This document shows, in pieces, positions 41,433-52,705 of a stretch of 64,000 bases of DNA (the stretch's first letter is position 1; the number at the start of each line of letters is the position of its first letter). Origin of the DNA: JBCBCP01 sp039817385 (GTDB lineage: Bacteria > Pseudomonadota > Alphaproteobacteria > Rhodobacterales > Rhodobacteraceae); NCBI GenBank assembly GCA_039817385.1, contig JBCBVY010000006.1:186001-250000 (forward strand). Direction: 5' to 3'. Both the position numbers and the translations under genes were made by a program. The notes under the pieces are model-generated. The model saw only the letters and a list, made by a program, of their open reading frames with translations. It made no database searches and had not been told where the DNA came from.

Positions 41433-43402
41433 CGCTGGAGCCTGATTTCCACGGCGGCAGAGCGGCCCTTTGCATCGATCACCGAGACGCGGGAAAACCC
41501 GGCCCCAGGCCACGGCAGGATCGCCGTACGGCTGCGCAGGTTCACGGCTGCTGGTGCGCCGTTTAGCAAGACCGTCAGCGGCAGCGTTCCGCCGCGCAAC
41601 TTGATCACCAGATCATCCGCCGCAGCCAGCGTCGCCCCTGCCGGGGGGAAGGCGATGGCGGGGCCGTCCGCCACCCGCATCGGCCCACCAAAATGGCGCA
41701 GGTTTTCTGGCAAACGTGCCGTGGGCAGCAGCAGCGCATCGGGCGGGGGCGGCGGCGGGGCGGTGCGCTCGGGCGCGGCGCGGCCAAAGGCTTCGAGCAG
41801 GACCGGAATGGCAAGGTCCGCGCCAAAGGCCCCCGGCACAGGCGTGCCATCGGGTCGCCCCATCCACACGCCGATCACGTGGCGCCCATCCCAACCGATT
41901 GCCCAAGCGTCCCGGTGCCCGTAGGATGTGCCCGTCTTGATTGCGATCTGCGGCGCTCCGGGCACCAGCCCCTTCAGCATGTCGCCAACCTGCCACGCAG
42001 CGCGCGCCGCCACGAGGCGCTGCCCAGGCGCCACGTCCTGCGGCGTCACGTGCAGGGTCACGGCCTCCCCACCCCGGGCAAGGCCCGCGTAAAGCTGCAC
42101 AAGCTCTTCCAACGTCAGCCCAACCCCGCCCAGCGCCACGGCAAGGCCCGGAGCGCCTTGCAATCGGGGGGCAGCACCTGATGCCTTTAGTGCACCCGTC
42201 AGCCGCGCGGGGCCAAGCGCCTGGGTCAGAGTAACGGGGGGAATGTTGAGCGAAGCGCGCAGGGCCTGCCGCGCGGTGACCTCCCCGCGGAAAGTGCCGT
42301 CGAAGTTCTGCGGGGCGTAGGTTCCAAAGGCCGTCGGCACATCGCGGAGCAGCGTTTCGGGATGCGCCAGCCCCGCATCGAAGGCGAGCGCGTAGATCAG
42401 CGGCTTCAGCGTGGACCCGGGCGAGCGCGCCGCGCGCGTCATATCTACGAAGCCACCCGCCGCATGGCCGTAGCCTGCACTGCCTACGCTCGCGCGGATG
42501 GTGCCGGTTTCATGCTCGGCGATCACGATGGCGGTGCTGACGCCATTGGGCAGGGACCGGACAGACCGCGCCGCGAGGTCTTCGAGCGCGCGTTGCATCG
42601 TGACGTTCAGCGTTGTTTCAATACGCCTCCGCACGGGATCATCGGCGCGCAGCCGGTCCGCGATATGCGGGGCGACACGGGGCAGTGGCTTAATGGCGCG
42701 GGGCACGTCCACATGCGCCAGGGGCAGACCGGCGCGGGCCAGGACGCGGGCCCCTGCGGCCCGTGCTGCGTCCGGTGCCCGGTCCGGGCGGCGCGCTTCG
42801 GGCGCTTGAGGCAGGGCGACCAGCAAGGCGGCCTCTGCATCGCTGAGCCGCGCCGGGGATTTACCGAACCATGCGCGCGCACCCGATCGGATGCCCTCGT
42901 TCGGGCCGCCATAGGGCGCGTGTTGCAGGTAAAGGCCAAGGATCTGCGCCTTGCTCAGCCGCGCCTCCAACGCCCAGGCCACGCGCATCTGGCGCAGCTT
43001 GCCGGAGAGGCTGCCTGTGCCCGAGTTTTCGAGCAAGCGCGCGGTCTGCATCGTGAGGGTCGACCCACCCGACACGACCTGCCCCGCCCAGGCCGCCTGC
43101 CAAGCGGCACGCGCGAGCGCGATGCCATCGACACCGCCATGCGTCCAGAACCGCTTGTCCTCGTAGGCGATCAACATCTTTACAAAGCGGGGATCGACGC
43201 GGGCCGGGTCCACGGCAAGGCGCCAGCGCCCGTCCTCCACCGGGAAGACGCGCAGAAGGGTGCCATCAGATGCCAGCACCTCGGTCGAGACTTCGGCCAG
43301 TAGGGCAGGCAACTCTGTCCGGGCCACCCATGCGCGCCAGCCGTCCAGACACGCGGCCAGCGCCAGCATCAACAGCGCAACTGTGACCAGGCGGCGCGTC
43401 AT
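41429..43402 (-). CDS. pbpC: Penicillin-binding protein 1C
   Basis: A 657-residue bifunctional peptidoglycan synthase anchored by an N-terminal helix (about 6-22). The GT51 glycosyltransferase has EDKRFWTHGGVD and GGSTLTMQTARLL. The transpeptidase has SPGSTLKPLIYALA (SxxK) and KTGTSYGHRDAW (KTG). A C-terminal PBP1C-type domain follows 560. The ATG overlaps the stop of the alpha-2-macroglobulin gene. The yfhM-pbpC pairing is widely conserved and is thought to couple a protease trap to wall repair. Confidence 0.94.
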   Translation of the reverse strand: MTRRLVTVALLMLALAACLDGWRAWVARTELPALLAEVSTEVLASDGTLLRVFPVEDGRWRLAVDPARVDPRFVKMLIAYEDKRFWTHGGVDGIALARAAWQAAWAGQVVSGGSTLTMQTARLLENSGTGSLSGKLRQMRVAWALEARLSKAQILGLYLQHAPYGGPNEGIRSGARAWFGKSPARLSDAEAALLVALPQAPEARRPDRAPDAARAAGARVLARAGLPLAHVDVPRAIKPLPRVAPHIADRLRADDPVRRRIETTLNVTMQRALEDLAARSVRSLPNGVSTAIVIAEHETGTIRASVGSAGYGHAAGGFVDMTRAARSPGSTLKPLIYALAFDAGLAHPETLLRDVPTAFGTYAPQNFDGTFRGEVTARQALRASLNIPPVTLTQALGPARLTGALKASGAAPRLQGAPGLAVALGGVGLTLEELVQLYAGLARGGEAVTLHVTPQDVAPGQRLVAARAAWQVGDMLKGLVPGAPQIAIKTGTSYGHRDAWAIGWDGRHVIGVWMGRPDGTPVPGAFGADLAIPVLLEAFGRAAPERTAPPPPPPDALLLPTARLPENLRHFGGPMRVADGPAIAFPPAGATLAAADDLVIKLRGGTLPLTVLLNGAPAAVNLRSRTAILPWPGAGFSRVSVIDAKGRSAAVEIRLQR

Positions 43403-46400
43403 TGCGTGACGGTCAGACGCCCCGTGGACGTGACCGCGCGGTATTCGGGCCGGTACATGTCTTCGACCAGCGCCGCCGGATGGTGGTAGTCCCCCGGCGT
43501 GACGGCGCGCACGATATACGCCAGCGTGATGTGGTCCGTTCCGCGATGATCCACGGCGGCGAGGAAGCGGTCGGCGCGGAACTCCGCGGTTTCCGTTCGG
43601 GTGGGCTTCAGCCAGTCGAGCGCACGGACATCACCGGCGCGGATCAGGTTGGGGTTGTCGATCTCAAGCCCTGCGGGCAGCGCATCGTCGATCATCAGCC
43701 GCGCGCCAACCTCTTCGAACGGCACCACGGTCAGGACCGCGACGCGCCGCTCGCCCGCGGTGAAGGGCGCATCCGTCCGCGCGCCGTCCATTGTGTAGTA
43801 GGCGCGCGTGATCGCGTAGCCGTAGCCACCCGCGTCTGGCGCAACCTCCGGCACGCCGTAGGCGGTCACGGTCACGTCCATCGGGCTGCCGGAAATATTG
43901 TGCACGAGGCTCGGCGCCGTGCCCGCCGACCGGCGCTTCGCGACCGGACCAGACGCAGGCGTATCGTCCACTATAAGGCTCGGGGCCGCACTGTCCGATC
44001 CCAGCGCGTGCGCGGCCAACAGCACCTGCACCGCCTCTTGCGTGCTCAGGCTGCGGGCCGTGCCAGTGATCTGCGCGCCCAGCACGCTGCGGTCCACCGC
44101 AGTGCTGCCCACCTCGGCCGCGAGCTTCAGCAAGGCCGCGCTGTCGCGCAGGTTCGAGCCGTAATCGGCACGCCAGACCGGGCCGCGGGTCTGGCTTTGG
44201 CGCAGCCGCTCTGCCGCTGCTGCAAACATCCGGTCCGCGCGCAGCTGGTCACCATAAAGCGCCAGCGCCGCGCCCACCTGCGCCACGGCGAGCGGAGTGC
44301 CAAAGGCATCTGCCTTCGTGTCGGCATAGTAGCGCAGATCGCCCATCGACGCCTTCCCGTTGCGGGCCAACACCAGAAGGGCGTAGGCGATGTACTCGCC
44401 GCCGCTATCAAAGTCCGCGGCATAGCCCACGCGGTTCAGCAGGTTGTCCAGCGCGCTGTCAAAGGCGCGGTCCGGCACGTCGTAGCCCTGGCTGCGGGCG
44501 CGGGTCAGGAAATCGGTGACGTAGGCGTTCAGCCACATGTCCCCGCTGCCAATGCGCCAAAGCCCGAAGGCACCGTTGGCCGACTGCCGCGTGAGGATGC
44601 GCGCGATGGTTTTATCCACGCGGTTTTGCACGCCGGTGATGCCCATGCCGCCTGCCATTTGGCTGAGGTAGAGCAGCGGCATCGCGCCGGACGTCAACTG
44701 CTCGGTGCAGCCGTAGGGGTAGCGGTCGAGCCGCGCCAACAGCCCCGGCATGTCGAACCGCGCAAGCGGTCCCGCGCTGAGCGTGGCGGAGGCGGTGCCG
44801 GACCGCAGGCCTGCGAGGACCGCATCGTCGAAGGTAAAGACCTCTCCCGCGCCAAGGCTGAAGCGGCGGGTTGTGCTGATGACAGGATCGTTCTGGCGCA
44901 CGCCAAGGGCCAGCGTCCGGGTCAGCACCTCACCGCCCGGGGTGGTCAGGCTGACGGTCATCGTGTGATCGCCAACAAGGCCGCCAGACAGGGGGATCGC
45001 GAGGCGGGCGGTGCCTTTCTCTGCCAGCTCGACCGAGGCGGGCACGGGGCCAAGGGCCAGAGTCGGCGCGTCAATGTTCAGCGCGACAGTGCCCGCAGGC
45101 CCAGCCGCATGCACCAGTTCGATCAGCGCCTGGCTGCTGTCCCCCGGCGCGAGGAAACGCGGCAGGCTGGCGGTCAGCACAACCGGGTCGCGGGCGGTGA
45201 CGTCGCGTGTGGCTTGGCCTACGCCCGTCTCGCTCCAGACGACAGCCATCAGGCGGATCGTACCGTTGAACGCGGGGCGCTGGATGGTGACGGTCGCCGT
45301 GCCATCCGGGCCGATGGTGACGGGGCCAACGAGGGTGGCCATCAGCTCTTCGGTCGGGGGCGGGTTCTGGCGCTGCAGGCCGCGGCTGGCGTCGCCGCCA
45401 GAGCGGACACGACCCATCTCTCCGTTCAGCCCATCGATCAGGCGGCCATAGAGGTCGCGCATCTCCACGCCGAGGCGGCGCTGGCCGAAATAGTGCGCCT
45501 GCGGGTCCGGCGCGTCGAAACCGGTCAGGTTCAGGATGCCGAGGTCCACTGCGGCCAGCGTGACGTAGGCGGTGTCGCCTTCGGTCAGCCCTTGGGCCGA
45601 AACGGTGACATCAAAGCTACCCGCCTGCCCGCTCACAGTCTCCGACGCGTCAATGGCGACCTGAAGCGCCCGCGCACCGGGGTCAATCGCGGCATAGGCC
45701 ACGCCAACAGAGCGCGCCGGGTTCTGGCCCGCTGCCACGTCCATCGGGCGCAACAGGGACACGGTGACATATGCGCCCGCGCCCCAGTCGCCGGTCACGT
45801 CCAGCGGGACGAGGTTTTCGCCCGCGCTGACCTCGACCGCTTGCCGTGCGATGACGCGGTTGGAGGCGACGGCGATCAGGGCGGTGCCCGCATGGCGCGC
45901 GTCGATGCGCAAGCTCGCTTGGTCCCCCGGCGCGAAGCTGTCTGCGTTGAGCGAGACGGACAGCCGATCCGGCGTGTCAGTGCCCGCACCGCCGCCATAC
46001 CAACCCGCGTAGAAATCGCGCGAGGTGATTGTGCGGCCGTCCAGCGTCTCCACGATGATCTCATAGCGGCCCCAGTCCACGGGGGCTGTGATGGCGGTGG
46101 GTGCTTCGCCCAGCGTGGCCTCGCCCACAGCGATGCGGGTGCGGCGGGTGATCGGCTCCCACTCCCAATTGCCGTAGAGCGCATACCACTGGTAGCGGGT
46201 GACGATGCGGTTCACGGTCCAGCGAACGGGCACCGCATCTTCGCCCAGCGCGATAGCGTCAAACCGCGCCGCGGTCCCCTCGGGCACCACATCTTCGAAG
46301 GCGGGTTTCAGGCCGATGCGGACGCCTTGCGCGTCCAGCGGCGTGACCAGTTCCCGCTCTACCGGGCGGCCCGCCCCTTCGAGGACGCGGATGCGCGTGG

Positions 46401-48810
46401 CAGCCTCCAGCAGGAGGCCCTGCACACTTTCGGGTTCGACCTCCGGCAGGGTCAGGGCGAGGGTCGCAGTGCCATCCGCACCCGTACGGCCCGCCTCAAG
46501 GTACTGGGTCCGCGTGCGGAATTCGCTGTCATAAGGGCCGAAGGCGTAGCCAGGATAACCCTCAAGCGCGGCGCGGCGGCGCAGGCGCGTTTCGCCCTCC
46601 ACGGCCAGGTCCGCCCCCGGCGCGCCAAAGAGGTAATCGGCCTGTACCGTCAGCGGCGGCGTATCGCCAAGGCGCAAGGGGTTGTCCGGCAGGGACAGGG
46701 CCACGTCGATCCGTTCAGGCAGGAAATCCTCGACCAGCAGGCGCTGGCTGGCGAGCGCCTCCGCGCCGAGGTCGGATTTCAGGTCGAGCCGCCAGGTGCC
46801 GCGCGGCACATCCGTACCCAGAGGCAGGGAAAAGACGTGCCCGCCCGCCAGCGAATCGGTACGGGTATGGCGGCTGTATTCAACGCCGTCCGGGCGGTAG
46901 AGGATCGCCGTCAGCGGCAGGCCCGGCAGCGCCTTCGCCTCCGTGTCGCGCATGAGAGCAGTGAGGTGGACCGTGTCACCCGGGCGGTAGGCGCCGCGGT
47001 CGGTGGCAAGGAATGTGTCGATCACCGGGCGCGGCGGGCGTCCCTCGACTCCGCGGTCGCTCAGGTCAAAGGCCGGGTCTGTCAGGGGCAGGAAGGCGAT
47101 GTCCTCCTCTCCGCGCCGCGCGACCAAAAGCGCGGGCGCGCCGCTGCCCGTGCCGCGGGTCAGGCCCGCGGGGAACTGCGCGAACCCGTCCGCCCCGGCG
47201 GTCACGGTGCCCAGCACGGCGTTCGCGCGGCTGATCAATTGAAATTCCACGTCGCCAAGCGGTTCCGCCGCGCCAAGGCTGCGCGCTGCGACGGTCATCC
47301 CGTCCGCACCAAGCCAGCTGGAGAGGCCAATGTCAGTCAGGACAAACCACTGGGTCGCGGCAGGATCCTGGTAGACATCGGCGCCCGGAACCGCGGCGCT
47401 GAGCGTGTAGATGCCCGTGGGAAGGTCCGCCAGAACATCGCCCATCGGCAGGCGGGTTGTGACGTCTTGGTTGAGCGCCTCACCCACCTCGGCCGTGCCG
47501 CGCCAAACCTCCTGGGCGAGCCGGGTCGCGAAACGTTCCTCTTCCCAACCGTTCAGCGGGCGGCCGAAATAGCTGTCCTGGATCGCGCGCACCAGGTTGC
47601 GGTCCGACACCCGGCGCAGGACCAGCTCCAGTTCGGCCACGTTCACCGTCTCCACCGGCAGGGCAGCATCGGCACTGCGCGGCAGGACATAGGCCCGCCC
47701 GGGAAAGCGCGCGGCAGGGGCGCGGTCGCGCATATAGGCGCGCAGCGTCGTGTCGCGGGCCAGCACTTCGCCCGCGGCAGACGGCAGGCCGCTGCGCAGG
47801 GTCACCGTGTAGCGCTGGCCATGCGCCAGCCCATCGATGCAAAGCTGCCTGCCGGATGCCTCAAGCGCGATTCCGGGCGCGTCCACACGCACGAAGGGCA
47901 GGTAATCCACCCCGCTTTCCGCCAGCGGATCTGAAAACTCCGCACACAGGCGCGGTGCGGGCGCGTCGCTTTCCACCCGGTCGGCCACCACGCGGAAGCC
48001 ATGCTTGGCAATGGCGTCGTCCAGCGCCGCCGACAGGTCATCGCGCGGCTGGATCTCGTAGGCGAGGCGCAGCGCGGGGATCATCGCCTGCCCGCGATTG
48101 CGGTAGTCCAGCGCGCGGGCGAGGGTTTCCAGCGCCGTGGCCTGCTGGCCGGGGCTATCGGCCCGCAGGTAGGCGTTGATGGCCGCCGGGATCGCATCCG
48201 GGGCATAGCGGCGCCGTTCCTGCCGCTGGTTCGCGCCGTTGAACCGCAGTGCAAGGCCGGCATAGGTCTCCCACAGGTCGGCGCGGTCACTGATGGCCAG
48301 CGCAGGCCCGATCAGGCCCAGCGCCCGCAGCGGCTCACCCCGGCCCATCGCACGGGCTGCGCCCTGCACCAGATCATCCAGCGCGCTGCCATCCACAGAA
48401 AAGCGGGCGGCCAGCCCGTCCGCCAGCGCGCGCGCGGCATCGAAGTCCGAGGGGCGCAGGAATGCCAGATCGGCCTTACGCAGAGCGGCCCGTGCCTGTT
48501 GTTCAGCGGACGTGACACGACGCGTGGCCGAGATCGCGCCATCATAAGCCTCACGTTCCGTGATGGCAGATTTCGGGAAACAGGCGTTCGAGCGGCTGTT
48601 GAACGTGTAGCCAACGCACAGGTCATCCGCGCTGCACGCGCGGCGGCAGGCCGCCTCGGTCGTGTCAAAAAGCGCCGCCCGGTCGGAGCCGAAGAAGTCC
48701 ACGTCGCGGCTAATGACATAGCGATCGGGGGGGAGCGGGCCATCCTCAGCCTGGGCTGTGGCAGCAGGGATCAAGGCAGCGAGCAGGAAGGCAAGAATCA
48801 GGCGAGCCAT
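43399..48810 (-). CDS. Bacterial alpha-2-macroglobulin with N-terminal PAN/Apple-like domain
   Basis: A 1803-residue envelope protein that probably traps foreign proteases. The signal peptide is residues 1-21 (AATAQA cut) with no lipobox Cys, so it seems periplasmic rather than lipid-anchored. A Cys-rich PAN/Apple-like domain is at about 30-90 (TEAACRRACSADDLCVGYTF). Helical sequence follows to about 270, then macroglobulin domains, the bait region (about 1150) and the thioester GCTEQ (Cys1368, Gln1371). A receptor-like C-terminal domain ends it. It is joined to pbpC by ATGA. Confidence 0.93.
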   Translation of the reverse strand: MARLILAFLLAALIPAATAQAEDGPLPPDRYVISRDVDFFGSDRAALFDTTEAACRRACSADDLCVGYTFNSRSNACFPKSAITEREAYDGAISATRRVTSAEQQARAALRKADLAFLRPSDFDAARALADGLAARFSVDGSALDDLVQGAARAMGRGEPLRALGLIGPALAISDRADLWETYAGLALRFNGANQRQERRRYAPDAIPAAINAYLRADSPGQQATALETLARALDYRNRGQAMIPALRLAYEIQPRDDLSAALDDAIAKHGFRVVADRVESDAPAPRLCAEFSDPLAESGVDYLPFVRVDAPGIALEASGRQLCIDGLAHGQRYTVTLRSGLPSAAGEVLARDTTLRAYMRDRAPAARFPGRAYVLPRSADAALPVETVNVAELELVLRRVSDRNLVRAIQDSYFGRPLNGWEEERFATRLAQEVWRGTAEVGEALNQDVTTRLPMGDVLADLPTGIYTLSAAVPGADVYQDPAATQWFVLTDIGLSSWLGADGMTVAARSLGAAEPLGDVEFQLISRANAVLGTVTAGADGFAQFPAGLTRGTGSGAPALLVARRGEEDIAFLPLTDPAFDLSDRGVEGRPPRPVIDTFLATDRGAYRPGDTVHLTALMRDTEAKALPGLPLTAILYRPDGVEYSRHTRTDSLAGGHVFSLPLGTDVPRGTWRLDLKSDLGAEALASQRLLVEDFLPERIDVALSLPDNPLRLGDTPPLTVQADYLFGAPGADLAVEGETRLRRRAALEGYPGYAFGPYDSEFRTRTQYLEAGRTGADGTATLALTLPEVEPESVQGLLLEAATRIRVLEGAGRPVERELVTPLDAQGVRIGLKPAFEDVVPEGTAARFDAIALGEDAVPVRWTVNRIVTRYQWYALYGNWEWEPITRRTRIAVGEATLGEAPTAITAPVDWGRYEIIVETLDGRTITSRDFYAGWYGGGAGTDTPDRLSVSLNADSFAPGDQASLRIDARHAGTALIAVASNRVIARQAVEVSAGENLVPLDVTGDWGAGAYVTVSLLRPMDVAAGQNPARSVGVAYAAIDPGARALQVAIDASETVSGQAGSFDVTVSAQGLTEGDTAYVTLAAVDLGILNLTGFDAPDPQAHYFGQRRLGVEMRDLYGRLIDGLNGEMGRVRSGGDASRGLQRQNPPPTEELMATLVGPVTIGPDGTATVTIQRPAFNGTIRLMAVVWSETGVGQATRDVTARDPVVLTASLPRFLAPGDSSQALIELVHAAGPAGTVALNIDAPTLALGPVPASVELAEKGTARLAIPLSGGLVGDHTMTVSLTTPGGEVLTRTLALGVRQNDPVISTTRRFSLGAGEVFTFDDAVLAGLRSGTASATLSAGPLARFDMPGLLARLDRYPYGCTEQLTSGAMPLLYLSQMAGGMGITGVQNRVDKTIARILTRQSANGAFGLWRIGSGDMWLNAYVTDFLTRARSQGYDVPDRAFDSALDNLLNRVGYAADFDSGGEYIAYALLVLARNGKASMGDLRYYADTKADAFGTPLAVAQVGAALALYGDQLRADRMFAAAAERLRQSQTRGPVWRADYGSNLRDSAALLKLAAEVGSTAVDRSVLGAQITGTARSLSTQEAVQVLLAAHALGSDSAAPSLIVDDTPASGPVAKRRSAGTAPSLVHNISGSPMDVTVTAYGVPEVAPDAGGYGYAITRAYYTMDGARTDAPFTAGERRVAVLTVVPFEEVGARLMIDDALPAGLEIDNPNLIRAGDVRALDWLKPTRTETAEFRADRFLAAVDHRGTDHITLAYIVRAVTPGDYHHPAALVEDMYRPEYRAVTSTGRLTVTQ

Positions 48811-48931
48811 GAAAACACTCCGTAAAAATTCGCAGCCAGCGTGCCACGGCGCGCTGTCTCACGCCACAGTTTAAGGCGATCTTCACCACTGGCGGGGCAG
48901 AGTTCAGAGGTCAAGAAACCCGGAGGCCCCT
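48811..48931. promoter_or_regulatory. Divergent region, alpha-2-macroglobulin and histidine kinase genes
   Basis: This 121-base gap must hold both promoters. AGAGGTCAAGAAACCCGGAGG-type purines precede the kinase start. No operator or hairpin stands out. Confidence 0.35.
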
Positions 48932-51310
<2,379 letters not shown>

Positions 51311-51341
51311 CCTTGGGGCCTGCGCGAGCTAGGCTGGTGGT

Positions 51342-51797
51342 ATGGAAAGGTTATTCACGCCGCGCGCCCTCGGAGAGATCGCGATCCGCTGCCGCGTCAT
51401 GGCACCGATGGTGCGGTTTTACCGGGATATGGTGGGCCTGACCGTCCTAGAGGGCGGCGAGGAGGCAGCCATCACGTTTTTCAGCCTTGGGGAAAGCTGC
51501 GCGGGGCATACCGCAGTCCTCGCCCTGTTTGCGCCGGGGTCCGGTACCCGCCCCGGGCTGCATCCCGATGGGCAGCCCCAGACAGGCGGGCGGTCTTCCT
51601 TGCACCATCTGGCGCTGAGCTTGCCCTGGGCCGAACAGGATGCGGTCATGGCTTGGTACGACCATCACGGGCTGGATTACCGGGTCGAGCTTTTTGACTG
51701 GATCGGCTGGCGAGGGATCTTCACGCGCGATCCCGAGGGCAATACGGTTGAGCTGGTCGCCAAAGACCCCGGCTGGAGTGATCCGAAGGACGCCTAA
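51342..51797 (+). CDS. VOC (glyoxalase/dioxygenase superfamily) protein
   Basis: A 151-residue vicinal-oxygen-chelate protein made of two beta-alpha-beta-beta-beta modules. RVMAPMVRFYRDMVGLTVL marks the first module. HHLALSLP (metal-ligand His) and IFTRDPEGNTVELV (metal-ligand Glu) mark the second. Substrate unknown; it may be a detoxifying enzyme or a resistance-type binding protein. It lies 31 bases after the kinase gene and may be co-transcribed with it. It converges on yaaA across repeat element B. Confidence 0.85.
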   Translation: MERLFTPRALGEIAIRCRVMAPMVRFYRDMVGLTVLEGGEEAAITFFSLGESCAGHTAVLALFAPGSGTRPGLHPDGQPQTGGRSSLHHLALSLPWAEQDAVMAWYDHHGLDYRVELFDWIGWRGIFTRDPEGNTVELVAKDPGWSDPKDA

Positions 51798-51811
51798 CGG
51801 CGACACGGTTT

Positions 51812-51908
51812 TGTTTTTGCTGATGAAGGGGTTTCACCCCCTCGTCGCCATTGGTCGCTCGAACCAATGGCGCGGACCGAAGGCGACCCCCCAGCATATT
51901 TTTAGCCA
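51812..51908 (-). repeat. Intergenic repeat, long form with inserted palindrome (element B)
   Basis: Read on the minus strand it starts CTAAAAATATGCTGGGGGGTCG and ends GGGGTGAAACCCCTTCATCAGC plus an A-rich tail, matching element A at 29402-29452. In between it has about 45 extra bases containing the perfect 10-bp palindrome CGCCATTGGT (51846-51855) / ACCAATGGCG (51863-51872). The TAA stop of yaaA is part of its edge. Confidence 0.6.
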
Positions 51909-52678
51909 GAAGAAGGGTAAGGCCGGATAAAAACCGGTTCGGTGTCCGTCGAACGGTCTGGGGCAAACCTGTATCCGTCTGCATCAAAACTTTGCAGAGC
52001 CTCGGCAGTCGTGGCGCGGTTTTGCACGACCCAGCGGGCCATCGCGCCGCGGGCGCGTTTGGCAAAGAAGCTGACCATCTTGGCGGTGCCGTTCTTTTCC
52101 TCAAGGAATTTCGGCGTGATGACCCGCAGCTTGAGCGCTTTGACAGGGACCGCGCCGAAATACTCCTGACTGGCGCAGTTCACCAAAAGGTCGGTGCCCT
52201 GAGCAGCGGCTTGCGCGTTCAGCGCCTTTGCGATGTCGTCTTTCCAATAATCATACAGCGACGTGCCGCGCCGCGTCTTCAGGCGGCTGCCCATTTCCAG
52301 CCGGTAGGGCTGGATCGCGTCCCGGGGACGCAAGAGGCCGTAAAGCCCCGACAGGATGCGCAGGTGGTCATCAGCATAAGCGATGTCATCGGGCCCTAGC
52401 GTTTCGGCATCGAGCCCCTGGTACGTGTCGCCCGCAAAGGCAAAGAGCGCGGGGCGGGTTGCCTCAAGGCCGGGTTCCGCCTCGAATGCCTGAAAACGGT
52501 CGCGGTTGAGACGGGCGAGATCATCGCTCAGGTCCATCAGCGCCTTCAGTTTGCCCAGCGTGAGGTTACGCGCGGTCTTCGCCAGCCGCACCGCATCGCC
52601 CTGCATCGCCGGCTGCGTAGTCTCAACGTTGCGCTCTGTCCAGTCCAGCCGTTTGGCCGGGGAGATCACCACCAGCAT
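51902..52678 (-). CDS. yaaA: Peroxide stress protein YaaA
   Basis: A 258-residue cytoplasmic protein of the YaaA/DUF328 family, which in E. coli lowers free iron and DNA damage during peroxide stress. Hallmarks are the N-terminal LVVISPAKRLDW, YADDHLRILSGLYGLLRP (about residue 105), YDYWKD and the C-terminal KFLEEKNGTAKMVSFFAKRARG. Length matches the family. It is 27 bases downstream of recQ on the same strand, so the two may be co-transcribed. Confidence 0.94.
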   Translation of the reverse strand: MLVVISPAKRLDWTERNVETTQPAMQGDAVRLAKTARNLTLGKLKALMDLSDDLARLNRDRFQAFEAEPGLEATRPALFAFAGDTYQGLDAETLGPDDIAYADDHLRILSGLYGLLRPRDAIQPYRLEMGSRLKTRRGTSLYDYWKDDIAKALNAQAAAQGTDLLVNCASQEYFGAVPVKALKLRVITPKFLEEKNGTAKMVSFFAKRARGAMARWVVQNRATTAEALQSFDADGYRFAPDRSTDTEPVFIRPYPSSG

Positions 52679-52705
52679 GTCCCGCTCCTTTTCTTTGGCG
52701 GGGAC

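Noticed and set aside
43402..47934. A 1510-codon open frame on the plus strand, antisense to the alpha-2-macroglobulin gene
   Set aside because: Its translation is Arg/His/Gln-rich with no recognisable domain. It mirrors the codon pattern of the real gene on the other strand; long antisense frames are expected at this GC content.
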